Positions 1-9,848 of a stretch of 64,000 nucleotides of DNA are shown in pieces. Below the pieces are notes generated by a model. It saw nothing but the letters and a program-made list of their open reading frames with translations, was not told the origin of the DNA and searched no databases. This DNA comes from Pisolithus tinctorius (lineage: Eukaryota > Basidiomycota > Agaricomycetes > Boletales > Pisolithaceae). The stretch lies in NCBI GenBank assembly GCA_024663395.1, contig JANFAH010000002.1, forward strand, positions 434,001 to 498,000, given 5' to 3'. Every line of letters begins with the position of its first letter. Position 1 is the first letter of the stretch. A program made the position numbers and the translations under genes.

Positions 1-1324
1 AGGCTTTACACAGGTACACGGGATCGACTACACTGAGACGTTTGCACCCGTCACCAAGTTCACAACCATCCGCATACTCCTGGCACTTGCCACTAAGTAT
101 AATCTCAAAATTCATTAGATGGATGTTAAATCTGCATTCCTAAATGGACTATTAGATGAAGAAATATACCTTCACCCCCCTCCAGGCTTTCCTCCTGACA
201 GCAACAAAGTCTGGCAGCTGCTACGAGCGCTCTATGGCCTTAAACAGGCCCCCAAGTCATGGTACTCTCATCTTCGGACTGTTTTCGAATCCCTGAGCTT
301 CACTCGAAGCCAGGCTGACCATAGCCTCTTCTTCAAAGTCGAGAATGGCATACTAATTGTTGTTGCTGTCTATGTAGATGACAAGCTAATACTCTCAAAG
401 TGCTGCATGACTATTGAGCGTGTCAAGGCTCAGCTCTCACAGGAGTATGAGATGAAAGATCTGGGGGAGGCACATTGGATTTTGGGAATGGAGATACTTT
501 GTGACCGTGATAAAGGTATCATACAGCTCTCACAGAAGAGATATGTCGAGAATATTCTCGAGCACTTTGGAATGAGCAAGGGGCGAGCTGTCACGACCCC
601 CATCGAGCCTAACCTAAAGCTTGAAAAACTAGAAATTCCAGAGGCCGACACCAAGTCATACCAGGGCGCTCTTGGAGCCCTTATGTATGCAATGCTAGCA
701 ACGAGGCCTGACCTTGCCTTTACTGTAGGCATGTTGAGCCGTCATGCTGCATGCCCTGGGCATGAACACACTACTGCACTAAAGCGTGTTTTTCGCTATC
801 TGCGATGCACCCCCAATGTCCGTCTTACCTATAAGCAAGACTCAAATGCACATGCGATCGGGTATGTAGATGCAGATTGGGCAGTGGATATCAACGACCG
901 CCGCTCTGTTACTGGCTATACTTTCATCCTTTCTGGTGGAGCTGTTAGCTGGTCATCGAAAAAGCAATCATCTGTTGCTCTCTCGAGTACAGAAGCCGAG
1001 TACATGGCCGCGTGCACTGCCACAAAGGAAGCTATCTGGATTCGTACCCTAGTCCTCGAACTCAAGACTGTGTCATCACACAAACCCACTCCCCTCCTCA
1101 TCAACAATCAATCTGCTATCTCACTGGCTCGAAATGCAATGTTCCATGACCGCACAAAACATATTGCAATCTGTCATCACTTCATATGAGAGAAGGTGGA
1201 TTCTGGAGGGGTAGTCGTCAGCTATGTGTCTACCAATGACCAGGTGGCCAACGTGCTGACTAAGGGTGTGTCTAGGGAGAAGCATGTTCGTTTCTCTGAA
1301 GCTATGGGTATTATTTTCTTTTAA
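1..1324 (+). pseudogene. Ty1/copia polyprotein, RT C-terminal part and RNase H (decayed)
   Basis: This is the 3' part of a copia pol gene, entering the window already inside the reverse transcriptase. The frame from base 2 reads the RT motif ETFAPV, then MDVKSAFLNG, YGLKQAPKSW and the catalytic-site motif AVYVDDKLI. RNase H follows, with YVDADWA and LSSTEAEYMA. The ORF is broken by TAG at 116-118, where the family has a glutamine (CAG), and by TGA at 1187-1189 inside HHFI-REKV, where the family has arginine (CGA). After that stop the reading continues in frame through VANVLTKG to a natural-looking TAA at 1322. Both breaks fit C-to-T changes. The upstream gag, integrase and 5' LTR lie outside the window. 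A purine-rich run GAAGGGG just before 1356 looks like the polypurine tract. Family assignment is firm; activity is excluded by the stops. Confidence 0.9.
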
Positions 1325-1355
1325 TTCCTTCTTGACTATACTCGTTGAAGGGGCG

Positions 1356-1605
1356 TGTTGGAGTTTATCCCTTTTACCTTAGTCATGGTTCACCGAGCAC
1401 AGCATTACGTAATCCAAAAGCGGACACTTAGCAGTTTATTTTTCCTTACTGCACCTCAGCCTCAACCAACTTGAAGTCTGAGGTGGGACTCCTTCCATTC
1501 ATTATATTGGAACACTTACTTACCTACCTACAGTATATTCCTCTCTATAGGTAGTTAATTGTTTAGCTTCAACCAACTTGAAGTCTGAGTATATTCCTCT
1601 CTATA
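1356..1605 (+). repeat. Probable 3' LTR of the plus-strand copia element (end uncertain)
   Basis: The sequence starts TGTTGGAGTTTATCCC directly after a purine run, the normal context for a copia 3' LTR. I cannot place the 3' edge. The stretch contains two copies of CAACCAACTTGAAGTCTGAG (near 1465 and 1569) and two of TATATTCCTCTCTATAG (near 1534 and 1589), so it may include a local duplication or a second LTR fragment. The matching 5' LTR is not in the window, so the boundary is a guess. Confidence 0.5.
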
Positions 1606-2930
1606 GACTTGACAATCCTGCAGCTCGTCATCCTCCAAAATGCCTCAGGTCTGTCACACAGTTAGAAAGGTCTTATGTGGTTGTTTTGGTCTCCCCAGTT
1701 GATGAAGCATATGGATTGTTCCTCCCTGCTCCCTGCACCATCTTTATTCCAATCTCATCCATCATTCTTCCCACATTGTGACAGCTGCAGCATAGTCTAC
1801 TGTTCTCCAGCCTCCCTGATCACATTCATGATGAGTATGACATGCATCTTGCCTTCTTACTGCAAGATCCAGCAGACAATGCCCCCCCTTCTCCTCCTCC
1901 TCCATCAAAGCCCTGTTCATGAAGCTTTTGTTAACTTTGCTGAGAGGATGAAAGGGTGGAAGATGCAATTGCTTATGCTCCTGTTGCCCCACAGACCCCC
2001 AACACCCTAGCCCCCTTTGACACCTGACTCATGCCCTTCAATTCTGGAATTAATACTTCCCTATCTGGAAACACCATCCATCTGTCATGCCATCTTTGGA
2101 TCTAGAGATGTCTCTGCTGAGATCTGACTTGCATCGCCACATCCTAATGTGATATCAGTGCACTTACTCAGTTTCTGACTCCATTTGACTCATTCTGTGA
2201 TATTTTGACTGTCCTTGACTCGTTCATTGCCAATACTCACCAATCTTCTTTGCTTGCTTACTTTTCATTTCTCACTTACTCATCATGATTACTCAGTCCT
2301 TACTCATTACTTACCAAGTGTTTGTGCCTTGATTGTCACAGGCTGTGCTCCCCCCACAGTATATAAACCCCCATGTACTTAGCTACACCCCAAGTGAACC
2401 AGAAGCCATTCACTCAGAAGTCAGTGCAGTGCATATCTCATCATTGACAGTTGAGGCTCATTCAGCAGAGTCTATCTGTCTTCATTCATATCATTGGTAG
2501 TTGAGGCTCCATCAAGGGTCTATCTACCTTCATTCATTATCTGAAGTATCATCTGTGCTTTGTCAGCACACCTGCTTAGTCATCCATCCACTCCTGCATA
2601 ACTCGACATCAACTTGTGCCAGGAACACATCCTAAAGATCATCACACCAGAGTACTTTTGGCTGAATACCTTCACTCTATTCAGCATCCCCTGTCCAGTC
2701 ATTGCTCACTTGTCTTCTCCTGCATAACTCATCAACAACTTGCACCAGGAGCACTCTACTTGAAGATCCCCCCCACATTTAGGTTTTTCTGCACTCCAGG
2801 TTCCATGGAGGCAAACCACCACTCACTCTTATTTGTCTTTTGTGTTGGTTTTGGTTGGTTCACACCACCTGTCCACACTTTGACTCACAACAGGTCCTCA
2901 GGGGCTATCATACTTACCTCAGTGCTGTAG
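1606..2930. other. Unassigned repeat-like sequence without a recognisable gene
   Basis: No ORF here resembles a known family. There is a good TATA-like box (TATATAAA, 2360-2367, plus strand), followed within 200 bases by repeated CATTCATTATC/TCATTGGTAGTTGAGGCTC phrases and two copies of a CTGCATAACTC...CAACTTG(T/C)(G)CCAGGA phrase near 2600 and 2720. The TATA box and the internal short repeats suggest a plus-oriented LTR or the leader of a decayed retroelement. This is inference only. Confidence 0.35.
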
Positions 2931-3164
2931 ACACAATGACTGAGGTGCAAAGCAAAGCAAACAAACCTACAAGTACAGATGCATGCAGCTACATGACTGT
3001 TGATGCCAACACACCCCCTCAGTGGGACACATGCAGATGGAGAAGAGAAAGGGAAACACAAACTTCCTAAGTAAAGCAAGACCTGTGTATGACCTCTGAG
3101 ACCTATGCATATGAGTCCTGAGAATGAAGAAGAACAAAAGAAAAGAAAAAGAAGAAGAGTGACC

Positions 3165-4030
3165 ATTGAAAAACCTGATGCAAGCCACTCAAGGAGGAAA
3201 GTCCCAGCCTCAACATGAGTGCAGCAAAAATGATAGCATACATCAATATGTTTCGTGCAATGGTTGTTAGCAGCCTCCCATAAGAGAGCAATTGCCCCTG
3301 CATTGTCAGCATAGAGGCAGATTGGCATTGGGACAGGGAAGCTGACAGACAAGAGAAAAGACTGGATCCACAAACCCTCCTGGATGGCCACAGTCACCAC
3401 CATATACTCAACCTCAGTAGAGGGCAACACCTGTGTGGTCTGCTTCTTAGAAGTATGAGTGATGATGCCCCCATAGTAGAACCAGCAATAACTGGTGACC
3501 AAGATGTGATCTTCAGGGTTTGTTGCCCAGTCAGCATCACTGAAGCCATGCAGAAAGGGACTACAGGTGCATTCCCCATTGTGGAGGCAATAGTTGAGCA
3601 TTCCCATGAGGTAGCAAAGGATGCACTTTGTGGCAGCAAGCAGATGAGTACTTGGATGGGACAGATACTGTGAAAGACATTGGACAGTGAGGGAGATATT
3701 GGGTTGGGTGCAGATGGAAAGGTACAGTAGCTTGCCTATAAGCTTTGGGTAGAGGGACTTCAGATCACTGGGTTTGACAAGTTTATCAGTGTCTGCATCA
3801 GTGAGAAATGGATGAGTGGGGTCCATTGGGAGATGCACCAGATGGCAGTCTGTGAGGTTGCACTCCTGGAGGAGATGAGTGATATACTCTCCTTAGTGAA
3901 GCCAGAGCTCCTGGGTATGATGATTGTGCTTGAACTGGATCCCAAGGTACTTGGTGATGGGACCCATTTCTGAAATACCAAAGTGGAGATGCAGGCAGCG
4001 CCTGACCATGCATTCATCCTGCATCATCAC
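3165..4030 (-). pseudogene. copia-1 RT C-terminal part and RNase H
   Basis: In one minus frame the translation gives ISEMGPITKYLGIQFKH, the region after the YVDD loop of copia RT. It continues into RNase H with FSDADWATNPED, TSKKQTTQVLPSTEVEYM and LYADNAGAIAL. An in-frame TAA near 3897 falls at the glutamine of the LHQGEYI motif (CAA to TAA). The frame is otherwise open for 317 codons, but the last part runs into low-complexity sequence after EWLASG and is not copia. The upstream RT half is separated by LTR-derived sequence, so no functional protein is possible. Confidence 0.85.
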
Positions 4031-4039
4031 TAACTCTGC

Positions 4040-5279
4040 ACCCTTTTCCACTGGTCGTTCACTCACTCCACACCAACTCTGCCCACCTTCTATCGTCTAT
4101 GAACCATCTCCACTCTGACTACTGTCAGACTTGTGTTGCTCTCCTACCGGACTGGGCAGACTGTTCTCTGAGGGGTCATGTGACTACCTTTGGACTTCTC
4201 CCTGACAGTGCACAGTCAGGTACTCTGCAATGCACACACTGCATCGTCCAGTGCCTGGACTGTTTCCTTTTTTGGATGTCCTATGTTACCCGCTCATATG
4301 TCCTCCATCTACCCTTCATTCATTGTCTGGGAAGTTTTACTTGAAATTTTACAAGTCTCTGTATGTCAGTTCTGATTCTGGTTACTGTACCTCCATAGTG
4401 TCATGACCGTGCCCAGACCACCCCAGACTGGTTCTGTCCAACCCTTTCCCCAGTCCTGGCCTTAACCCTTCGACCCAGAAACGTGTTAGCTCACAAGGCA
4501 CTGCAAGGCAGTGCCCAGTCGAGTTGTCCCCTCAGTTGGTACTGGGCCGGTGTAACACCCGGCCCAGCCACATGTCCTGCCCCGGTTCCCGGTAATCCCT
4601 TGTTCATAGTCCTTGCTTGATAAGATTCTTTGTAACACTACTTACCAATCATCACTGTACCGGCGCAGACCGGTCTCCGGTGCTACGTTAACACTTAGGT
4701 ATTTAAGCCATAGGATATTCTGTTTAGCCTCAGTCTGAAATCAAACTAGTTCTCGTCTTAACCCGGCCTCTCTCGTCCTCTGCCTTCTGTCTCTCGACCG
4801 GACTACGGCCCATGCAAGGGAATAGCGCTGCGCCCTCAGTCGCTAAGTCCAATAGTCCAAACCCCTTGATATCTCGTATTACCCTCTAACCCCCAACCAG
4901 ACTCCAGACCGGCCTTGGACCGGTGAGACCCGGACTTAACACATAGTAGTATAAAAGCATGTATCATACTCCACCATCCCTCAGTACAAATATCAACTTA
5001 GTTCCTACTCCCTCTGATTCCATCTTCTGCCTGTCAGAGTTATCTCCAACTCTCCGTCTATACTCTCCCTCTGAAATATGAGGGCTGAGATTGTGCAAGG
5101 GGGTAGCGCACAAGCTAAACCTGATGCCCTCACTCTGTTCTGCCTTTGTCTCAGCAGACTTTGTTCCTGCCAACACTCCACTAGTCAGAGTTCTGTTCCT
5201 TTGTGTCAGACTTGCTTCCGAACCCTTCTCTAGACCTTGTTAAGCATCGGAGTTGGTCAGAGTAGGCCTGGACTTGACA
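4040..5279 (+). repeat. LTR-derived sequence interrupting copia-1
   Basis: The copia-1 reading stops near 5290 and resumes near 4030. The material between is not copia. Its right part (4947-5279) resembles the gypsy LTR family in layout: a tract GTGCAAGGGGGTAGCGC, similar to GCAAGGGAATAGCGCTG in the other LTRs, and the terminus GGACTTGACA. It therefore looks like an older, related LTR that has itself been hit by the solo LTR at 4399-4941. I could not find its left terminus or a 5-base duplication to match CTCAG at 5280-5284. Confidence 0.5.
4399..4941 (+). mobile_element. Solo gypsy LTR, 543 bp, with target-site duplication CATAG
   Basis: The block starts TGTCATGACC and ends CTTAACA, giving TG..CA ends, and is flanked by the 5-base direct repeat CATAG at 4394-4398 and 4942-4946. 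It is related to the LTRs of gypsy-1 and to the solo LTR at 20350: shared features include the TCATG(A/C)C start, the phrase AAGGGAATAGCGCTG, and CTCAGTCTGAAATCAACTA-like text. The flanking duplication with no internal region is the signature of recombination between the two LTRs of a once complete gypsy element. Confidence 0.85.
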
Positions 5280-5289
5280 CTCAGCAAGG

Positions 5290-6057
5290 AAGTGCTCATT
5301 GTTGCTGCCAAGCTGCCATGCACAAGATCTTGGACTGGTGGAAAACAAACACCACATGGTCCACCTCACTGCAATGGAATCCCTGGCTTCCAAGCTCAGC
5401 ATGGAGCATCTCATAGAAGTAATAGGCAGCCTGCTTGATCCCATAGAGGGCCAGGTGCAAAAGTCCAACCAACTCCTCACTGTTCTGCCTGTACTCTTCA
5501 TATCCAGGCAGCTGTTTGACATACACCTTTTCCTTAACCTTTCCATGGAGGAACACCCACTTGATGTCCAATGAATGCAGCTCCCATTCCTCCCTGGCTG
5601 TGACAGCTGCTATGAGCCAGATGGAGCTTTGCCTTGCAACAGGTGCAAACATTTGTCCAAAGTCCCTACCAGGGACCTGAGTGAACCCTTTTGCCATGAA
5701 ACATGCCTTCTCAACCAGGCCACCCTTGCCATCACCTTCTTTATATTCCAGAACCCAATGGCTTCCTATGGCATGACATCCCAGAGGGAGAGGAACAAGA
5801 CTATAGACATTTGTTGTCTTCAGCTGTGCTATCTCTTTATCCATAGCCATGTGCAACCTGTGGGCATCACTATGGTGGATTGCCTCATCATAGGTGGTGG
5901 GGGGAATCAAGAAATCATAGGAAGGGTCAGCTGGATCATGATGTGTACTGCTCTGTATTGCAAGATGAGCATGCTCTGAGACAACCAAGTCAATGATGGC
6001 AGAAGAGAGTGGACCAACTGAGGCATTGGGAGGTGAGTCAAGAGAGTCAGAGTCCAA
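5290..6057 (-). pseudogene. copia-1 RT N-terminal half
   Basis: The minus ORF carries the start of copia reverse transcriptase: LKTTNVYSLVPLP and HWVLEYKEGDGKG, then AKGFTQVPGRDFGQMFAPVARQ, SLDIKWVFLHGKVKEKVYVKQLPGY (in the family SLDVKTAFLNG and QPPGF) and LALYGIKQAAYYFYEML. It ends at about the point where the YVDD catalytic motif should follow; that motif is lost at the junction with LTR-derived DNA. The acidic, serine-rich stretch before it is the usual linker between integrase and RT. Confidence 0.85.
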
Positions 6058-6309
6058 TAGTTCTGTGAGAGGAGATAGCAGGCCATCTAAACATGGGTTG
6101 AGAGTAGATGGGGTAGTGATAGTGACAGGAGAAATGGGTCAAGCTTGCCATATGGCCAGGTGCTCTTGTGCATCCTGATGGGACTCTGTGAATGCTCTTC
6201 CCACCTCTGTTTGTACCCTGACCCTAGCAGACCAACATGCCAGTTGAGGTTGTGGAAGAGGTGTTGAGGTGGGGATGGAGGATGACAGTGACAAGAGCAA
6301 GGGACTCAG

Positions 6310-7065
6310 GGGTCATGAATCACTGTCTGAATCTGAACTGTGGGTAGTCATAGGTAATGATAGATCAGTCAACCCAGTCATGGTAGGCAATGTAGCAATG
6401 TTTTCATCAAAGACAATGTCCCTGGAATTAAAAAACTGTTTGGTCTCATCACATACTCTGTATGCCTTAACACCAGGTGGATAGCCCATGAACCTCACCA
6501 ACCTGGACTTGGGTTCTATTTTCTGTTGAGGCTCCAGAGGGACATGAGTGAAGGCTCAGCAGCCCCAAATCCTCAGATGGCCAAGATATGGACACATGCC
6601 ATGTAACATTTCATAGGGTGTTACCCCATTTGGCAGCACATGTGACCCTGTGTGATTTTGCAGATAGGAAGCAGTAAGCATGGCTTCTCCCCAGTATGCA
6701 AGTGGGAGCCAAGCAAGGTGTAGCATGGCCAGGACATGTCCCTCCAGCATGCAGATGACCCATTCAGCAACACCATTTTGCTGGTGCATATATGGAGTGG
6801 AAAGACAGTGAGTGATCCCCTGTGAGTCAAGGGACTGTATGAAGGCACTGCTAAGGAACTCCCCTCCATTATCAGACTGTAGTGCCTTGACCTTGGCATT
6901 GTGTTGTCTCTCCCAGAAAGTCTGAGTCATCTCCCAGGCCTTGAGGGCTTGATTCTTGCTGGCAAGTAGGTGTACATCTAGAATGTGGGTGTAGTTGTCA
7001 AGAACAACCATGAAGTACCACTTTCCATGCATGGTCTGGACAGGCATGGGTCCCCCCAAATCAGT
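6310..7065 (-). pseudogene. copia-1 integrase
   Basis: The minus reading has the three catalytic residues of the DDE integrase core: the Asp in FMVVLDNYTH, the Asp in LQSDNGGEF, and the Glu in HQQNGVAEWV (family consensus NGVAER; the Trp is a CGG-to-TGG type change). Past an in-frame TGA at 6556-6558 (family arginine in GC-R-AFTH) the same reading continues with KSRLVRFMGYPPGVKAYRV, the C-terminal part of copia integrase. The core is recognisable but interrupted. Confidence 0.85.
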
Positions 7066-7067
7066 GT

Positions 7068-7375
7068 TTACAAGCTTGAGAAAAGTAGTTGTGCATTTGG
7101 TTGAGGGTTTAAATGGTGAGTGAGTGGCAATGGCACATCAAAGCAGACAAACTGAAGGTCCAGGAAGCAGAGGTTGTTCAACTGCAGGGGCACACTGCCC
7201 AAGGGACATCCATGGTGGGATAGCTCACAACAAGCAGGATTGCCCTGGAAGTTGCAGCCCCATCCCTGACAAAGCATCCACCCCACAGAAACAAGATGTA
7301 GCACTGCCTGAGGGGCATGCAGACAGTTGGTGAGATGCACTTGATATCTGTCACTTCAGTCACCCCCCCCCCACA
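7068..7375 (-). pseudogene. copia-1 gag-pre-integrase domain
   Basis: The minus ORF starting LTNCLHAPQAVLHLVSVG matches the start of the gag-pre-integrase domain (LxNvLHvPxLxxNLlSVg). NNLCFLDLQFV is its typical end. The HHCC zinc motif that should follow, between here and the integrase core, is not evident. This is the most upstream copia-1 sequence I can see. Confidence 0.7.
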
Positions 7376-7550
7376 GGCGATCTATTAGGTTCATATATTC
7401 TTATAGATGTATCCACCTAATCAGTGTTGACCACCTGGGTATTCCCAGTGACTACTGGAGATTTGGCAGGCCCTGGAGATTCACCAGAGCAAGGTCTCAG
7501 ACATGGACTTTCTCCAGGATTATTACATCTATAACAGAGTGCCTGGGGTC

Positions 7551-7965
7551 CAAATGGGGCTTTCCCCAGTGGGTTAATAGGCCTATTTCCTGGGTATCCT
7601 GGGTGATTCTCCAGCCTAAATGGACCCATTCTCTGAGCATCCTGGGGGATTCCCCAGCCTAAATGGACCTGTTCTCAGTGCATCCTGGGGGATTCCCCAG
7701 CTAAATAGACCTGTTCCTGGGCATCCTGGGGGATTCTCCAGCCTAAATGGACCTGTTCCAAGTGCATCCTGGGGGATTCCCGAGCCTAAATGGACCTGTT
7801 CCCTGGACATCCTGAGGGATTCCCCAGCCTAAATGGACCTGTTCCCTGGACATCCTGGGGGAATCTCCAACCTAAATAGGCCTGTTCCCAGTGCATCTTG
7901 GGAGTTTCCCCAGCCTGAATGGACCTGTTCCCAGGGCATCCAGCCCAAACAGACCTATTCCAAGA
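7551..7965 (+). repeat. 43-bp minisatellite, about nine copies
   Basis: The consensus unit is GCATCCTGGGGGATTCCCCA followed by GCCTAAATGGACCTGTTCCCAGT. Unit starts fall at 7637, 7680, 7721, 7764, 7807, 7850, 7893 and 7936, so the period is 43 with one 41-base unit; degenerate copies extend left to about 7551. The array reads open in two frames because 43 is not a multiple of three, which explains the proline/glycine-rich ORFs here; I do not regard those as genes. Each unit contains the near-palindrome CTGGGGGATTCCCCAG. Confidence 0.9.
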
Positions 7966-8064
7966 TGATCATGGGAACCTCCAGTTCAAATAGACCACCA
8001 TCACAGCATGAAGGATCAATCAAAATGATTTGGAGGATCCATGTTGCTGACAGGAGTGTGTATC

Positions 8065-8575
8065 TGTCAAGTACGGGGATTGTCTGGGTTGAGACCAGAC
8101 CAGAGACCAAAGTGGGCATGAGGCCAAGAGGTCAGGATCAGGAAGAGAGACGAGGGTACAGGTAGGTGGACTGTTTGGACTTAGTGACTGAAGGTACAGC
8201 ACTATTCCCTTGCATGGGTCTCAGTCCAAGTCTGAGGCCGAGACAGGGTTATCAGAGTATACTTAGTTGATTTCAGACTGAGGAGTACAGGCCGAGTATC
8301 TATGAGTTTATATACTAGAAACAGCTATAGTACGGAGACCAGTAATGCCGGTCTCACAAAGATTGCTAAGGTGATTGGTAAGGCAAGTATTAGTAAGGTA
8401 TGACAAAGACAATGGAGACCGGGACAGGACTGGGCAGGACTTAACCAAAGTGACAGACACTGCAAAGCAGTGTCTACTGCGCTAGGACATCTGGGGATAG
8501 AGGACAGGCAAGGCCGAGGCCAGACTGAGTGAGTGCGAGGCCAAGTCCAGCCAGGGTCGGGACATGGCTATGACA
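8065..8575 (-). repeat. gypsy-1 left LTR (3' LTR of the minus-strand element)
   Basis: On the plus strand it runs from TGTCAAGTAC to GGCTATGACA; in element orientation it starts TGTCATAGCC and ends GTACTTGACA. It is 511 bp and shares most of its length with the right LTR at 14972-15461. Relative to that copy it has an extra segment around 8309-8344 and lacks a short GGTGGACCAGGGACAGG insertion, so the two LTRs differ by indels as well as substitutions. Curiously GTATC occurs on both sides (8060-8064 and 8576-8580). Confidence 0.85.
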
Positions 8576-8590
8576 GTATCCCCCTCTTAG
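8576..8590 (-). other. gypsy-1 polypurine tract
   Basis: In element orientation the bases before the 3' LTR read CTAAGAGGGGGATAC and are followed immediately by the TGTCATAG start of the LTR. A purine run in this position primes plus-strand DNA synthesis in LTR retrotransposons. This fixes the left LTR as the 3' LTR. Confidence 0.8.
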
Positions 8591-8695
8591 GTGTCAAACC
8601 CATGAGACCCCTGCAAGAGTGGTAGGCTGAGTTTAAAAAAATGATACTTGTGGCTTGCTAAGCCCTTTGCGTCTTTCTTTCTCATCCTATTCATC

Positions 8696-9682
8696 ATGTC
8701 CAATTCGAGGCCAATCAGCACAACTGGCAACAATGATGAAGGCTGGGTTGTCATCAACTGGACCCAGGTACCGGACGATGCCATCAGGTATGACACTGAT
8801 GATGAAGAGGAGGTGATGAAGGCAAAGGAAAGAAAGAGACGAAAGGTGGCTGAACAAGCCCAGTGCGAAGAACAGGCGTGGCTTGAGGCCGAGAGAGTGG
8901 AAAGGGAGCGGATTGAGGCCGAGAGGGCTGAGAGGGAGAAGGAGGCCGAGTGAAAGTGCAAGGCCGAGGCCGAAGCTGGTGCCAGTGGTAATGAGGCTAG
9001 CAAAGTAAAGAAGGTGATTATGGACCCTGGGTGAGTAACCTCCCATCTTGTGCATAATCCTCTTGACATTCTTTTTAGCTGTACACGCTGCACCCAGGCT
9101 GAAGTCGTCTGCGAATTCCTCGTGGACAGCAACAAAAAGAGGGTTGCCTGCATGCGCTGCAACCAGTCCAAAGGCAAGTGCTGGTGGCCCAGGGATGGGA
9201 AAGATGCCAAGGCCAGTCCCAAGGCCACTACCAAGGCTGACAAGGGGAAGAAATGGGAGGCCAACAAGGAGTTGCCTGAGCCCAGGCCCAGCCAGAAGAA
9301 ACAGGTGAAGTCAAAACCGACCAAGGTGCTGGAGATCAATGAGCCCGAAGATGGTGGGAGTGGGGTGAGGAAGACCAGTGCGGGGGGGTTCTCGGGTTTA
9401 GAAGACAAACTCGAGCGACTTATCGATGTTGTGGGGCTCATCGCCAACAACCTGGCAGGCCTCTTTGAACTCCAAGAGGCCGTAGTCAAACACTCAGACC
9501 GCATCGCCAACACTCTCGAGTCGCTGCTTGATGAGTCCTATGGGTACAGGATGGCGGTGTCCCCCTCGGACTTGGGCTCATCTGAGCTCGATTCTGACGA
9601 GCTGTGCGAGGAGGCCGAGTGGCTGAAAGCCCATGGCGAGGACAGAGAGGAGAAGACTGAAGGGGAGGATGAGGCCAAGTAG
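8696..9682 (+). CDS. Antisense gene in gypsy-1: Zn2Cys6-type cysteine cluster protein
   Basis: Two exons (8696-9030, 9079-9682) joined by a 48-base GT..AG intron give 312 codons in one frame. Residues 1-110 are acidic then strongly charged, rich in Glu/Arg/Ala and probably coiled. Directly after the intron comes C-x2-C-x6-C-x12-C-x2-C-x6-C (Cys 113, 116, 123, 136, 139, 146), which is exactly the spacing of the fungal Zn2Cys6 binuclear cluster. A basic Lys/Pro linker, a leucine/isoleucine heptad-like stretch (LEDKLERLIDVVGLIANNLA) and an acidic tail follow. The gene is tail-to-tail with the integrase and starts 120 bases from the 3' LTR, so the LTR could supply a promoter. One in-frame TGA at 8951-8953 (probably from CGA) breaks it here. 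DNA binding is inferred from the cysteine spacing; the role is unknown. Confidence 0.65.
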
Positions 9683-9848
9683 CCTGTAGCATAGGATCTT
9701 GTAGGCTTCTGCGAATGTCATGTGTCCAGTTCTCTATAGTACAGTAAGAGAAGACAAGAAAGAGAAAACAAAGTAAGTAAGGGATCAAAAGGAACACTAG
9801 ATACCAATAGAAACAGAAACAGAGACTGAGGCTGGTTGAGACCAGTCC

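Larger units (their letters stand above)
3060..7375 (-). mobile_element. copia-1: minus-strand Ty1/copia element, truncated and interrupted
   Basis: Reading on the minus strand, pol domains appear in the copia order: gag-pre-integrase (about 7370-7068), integrase (7065-6310), RT N-terminal half (6057-5290), then after an interruption RT C-terminal half and RNase H (about 4030-3165). That order (integrase before RT) identifies Ty1/copia. No gag or 5' LTR is visible upstream of 7375, where the 43-bp minisatellite region lies, so the element is 5'-truncated. The 1.2 kb interruption is LTR-derived. A purine-rich run (3124-3165, plus strand) abuts the RNase H end; no clear 3' LTR was identified. 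Confidence 0.85.

Noticed and set aside
7551..7965. CRISPR-like array
   Set aside because: The 43-bp units are contiguous with no unique spacers and the genome is eukaryotic; it is a minisatellite.
8587..9513. 308-codon minus-strand ORF in gypsy-1
   Set aside because: It is the reverse complement of the Zn2Cys6 gene, is mostly Ser/Leu/Ala and shows no domain; the plus strand has the splice site and cysteine pattern.
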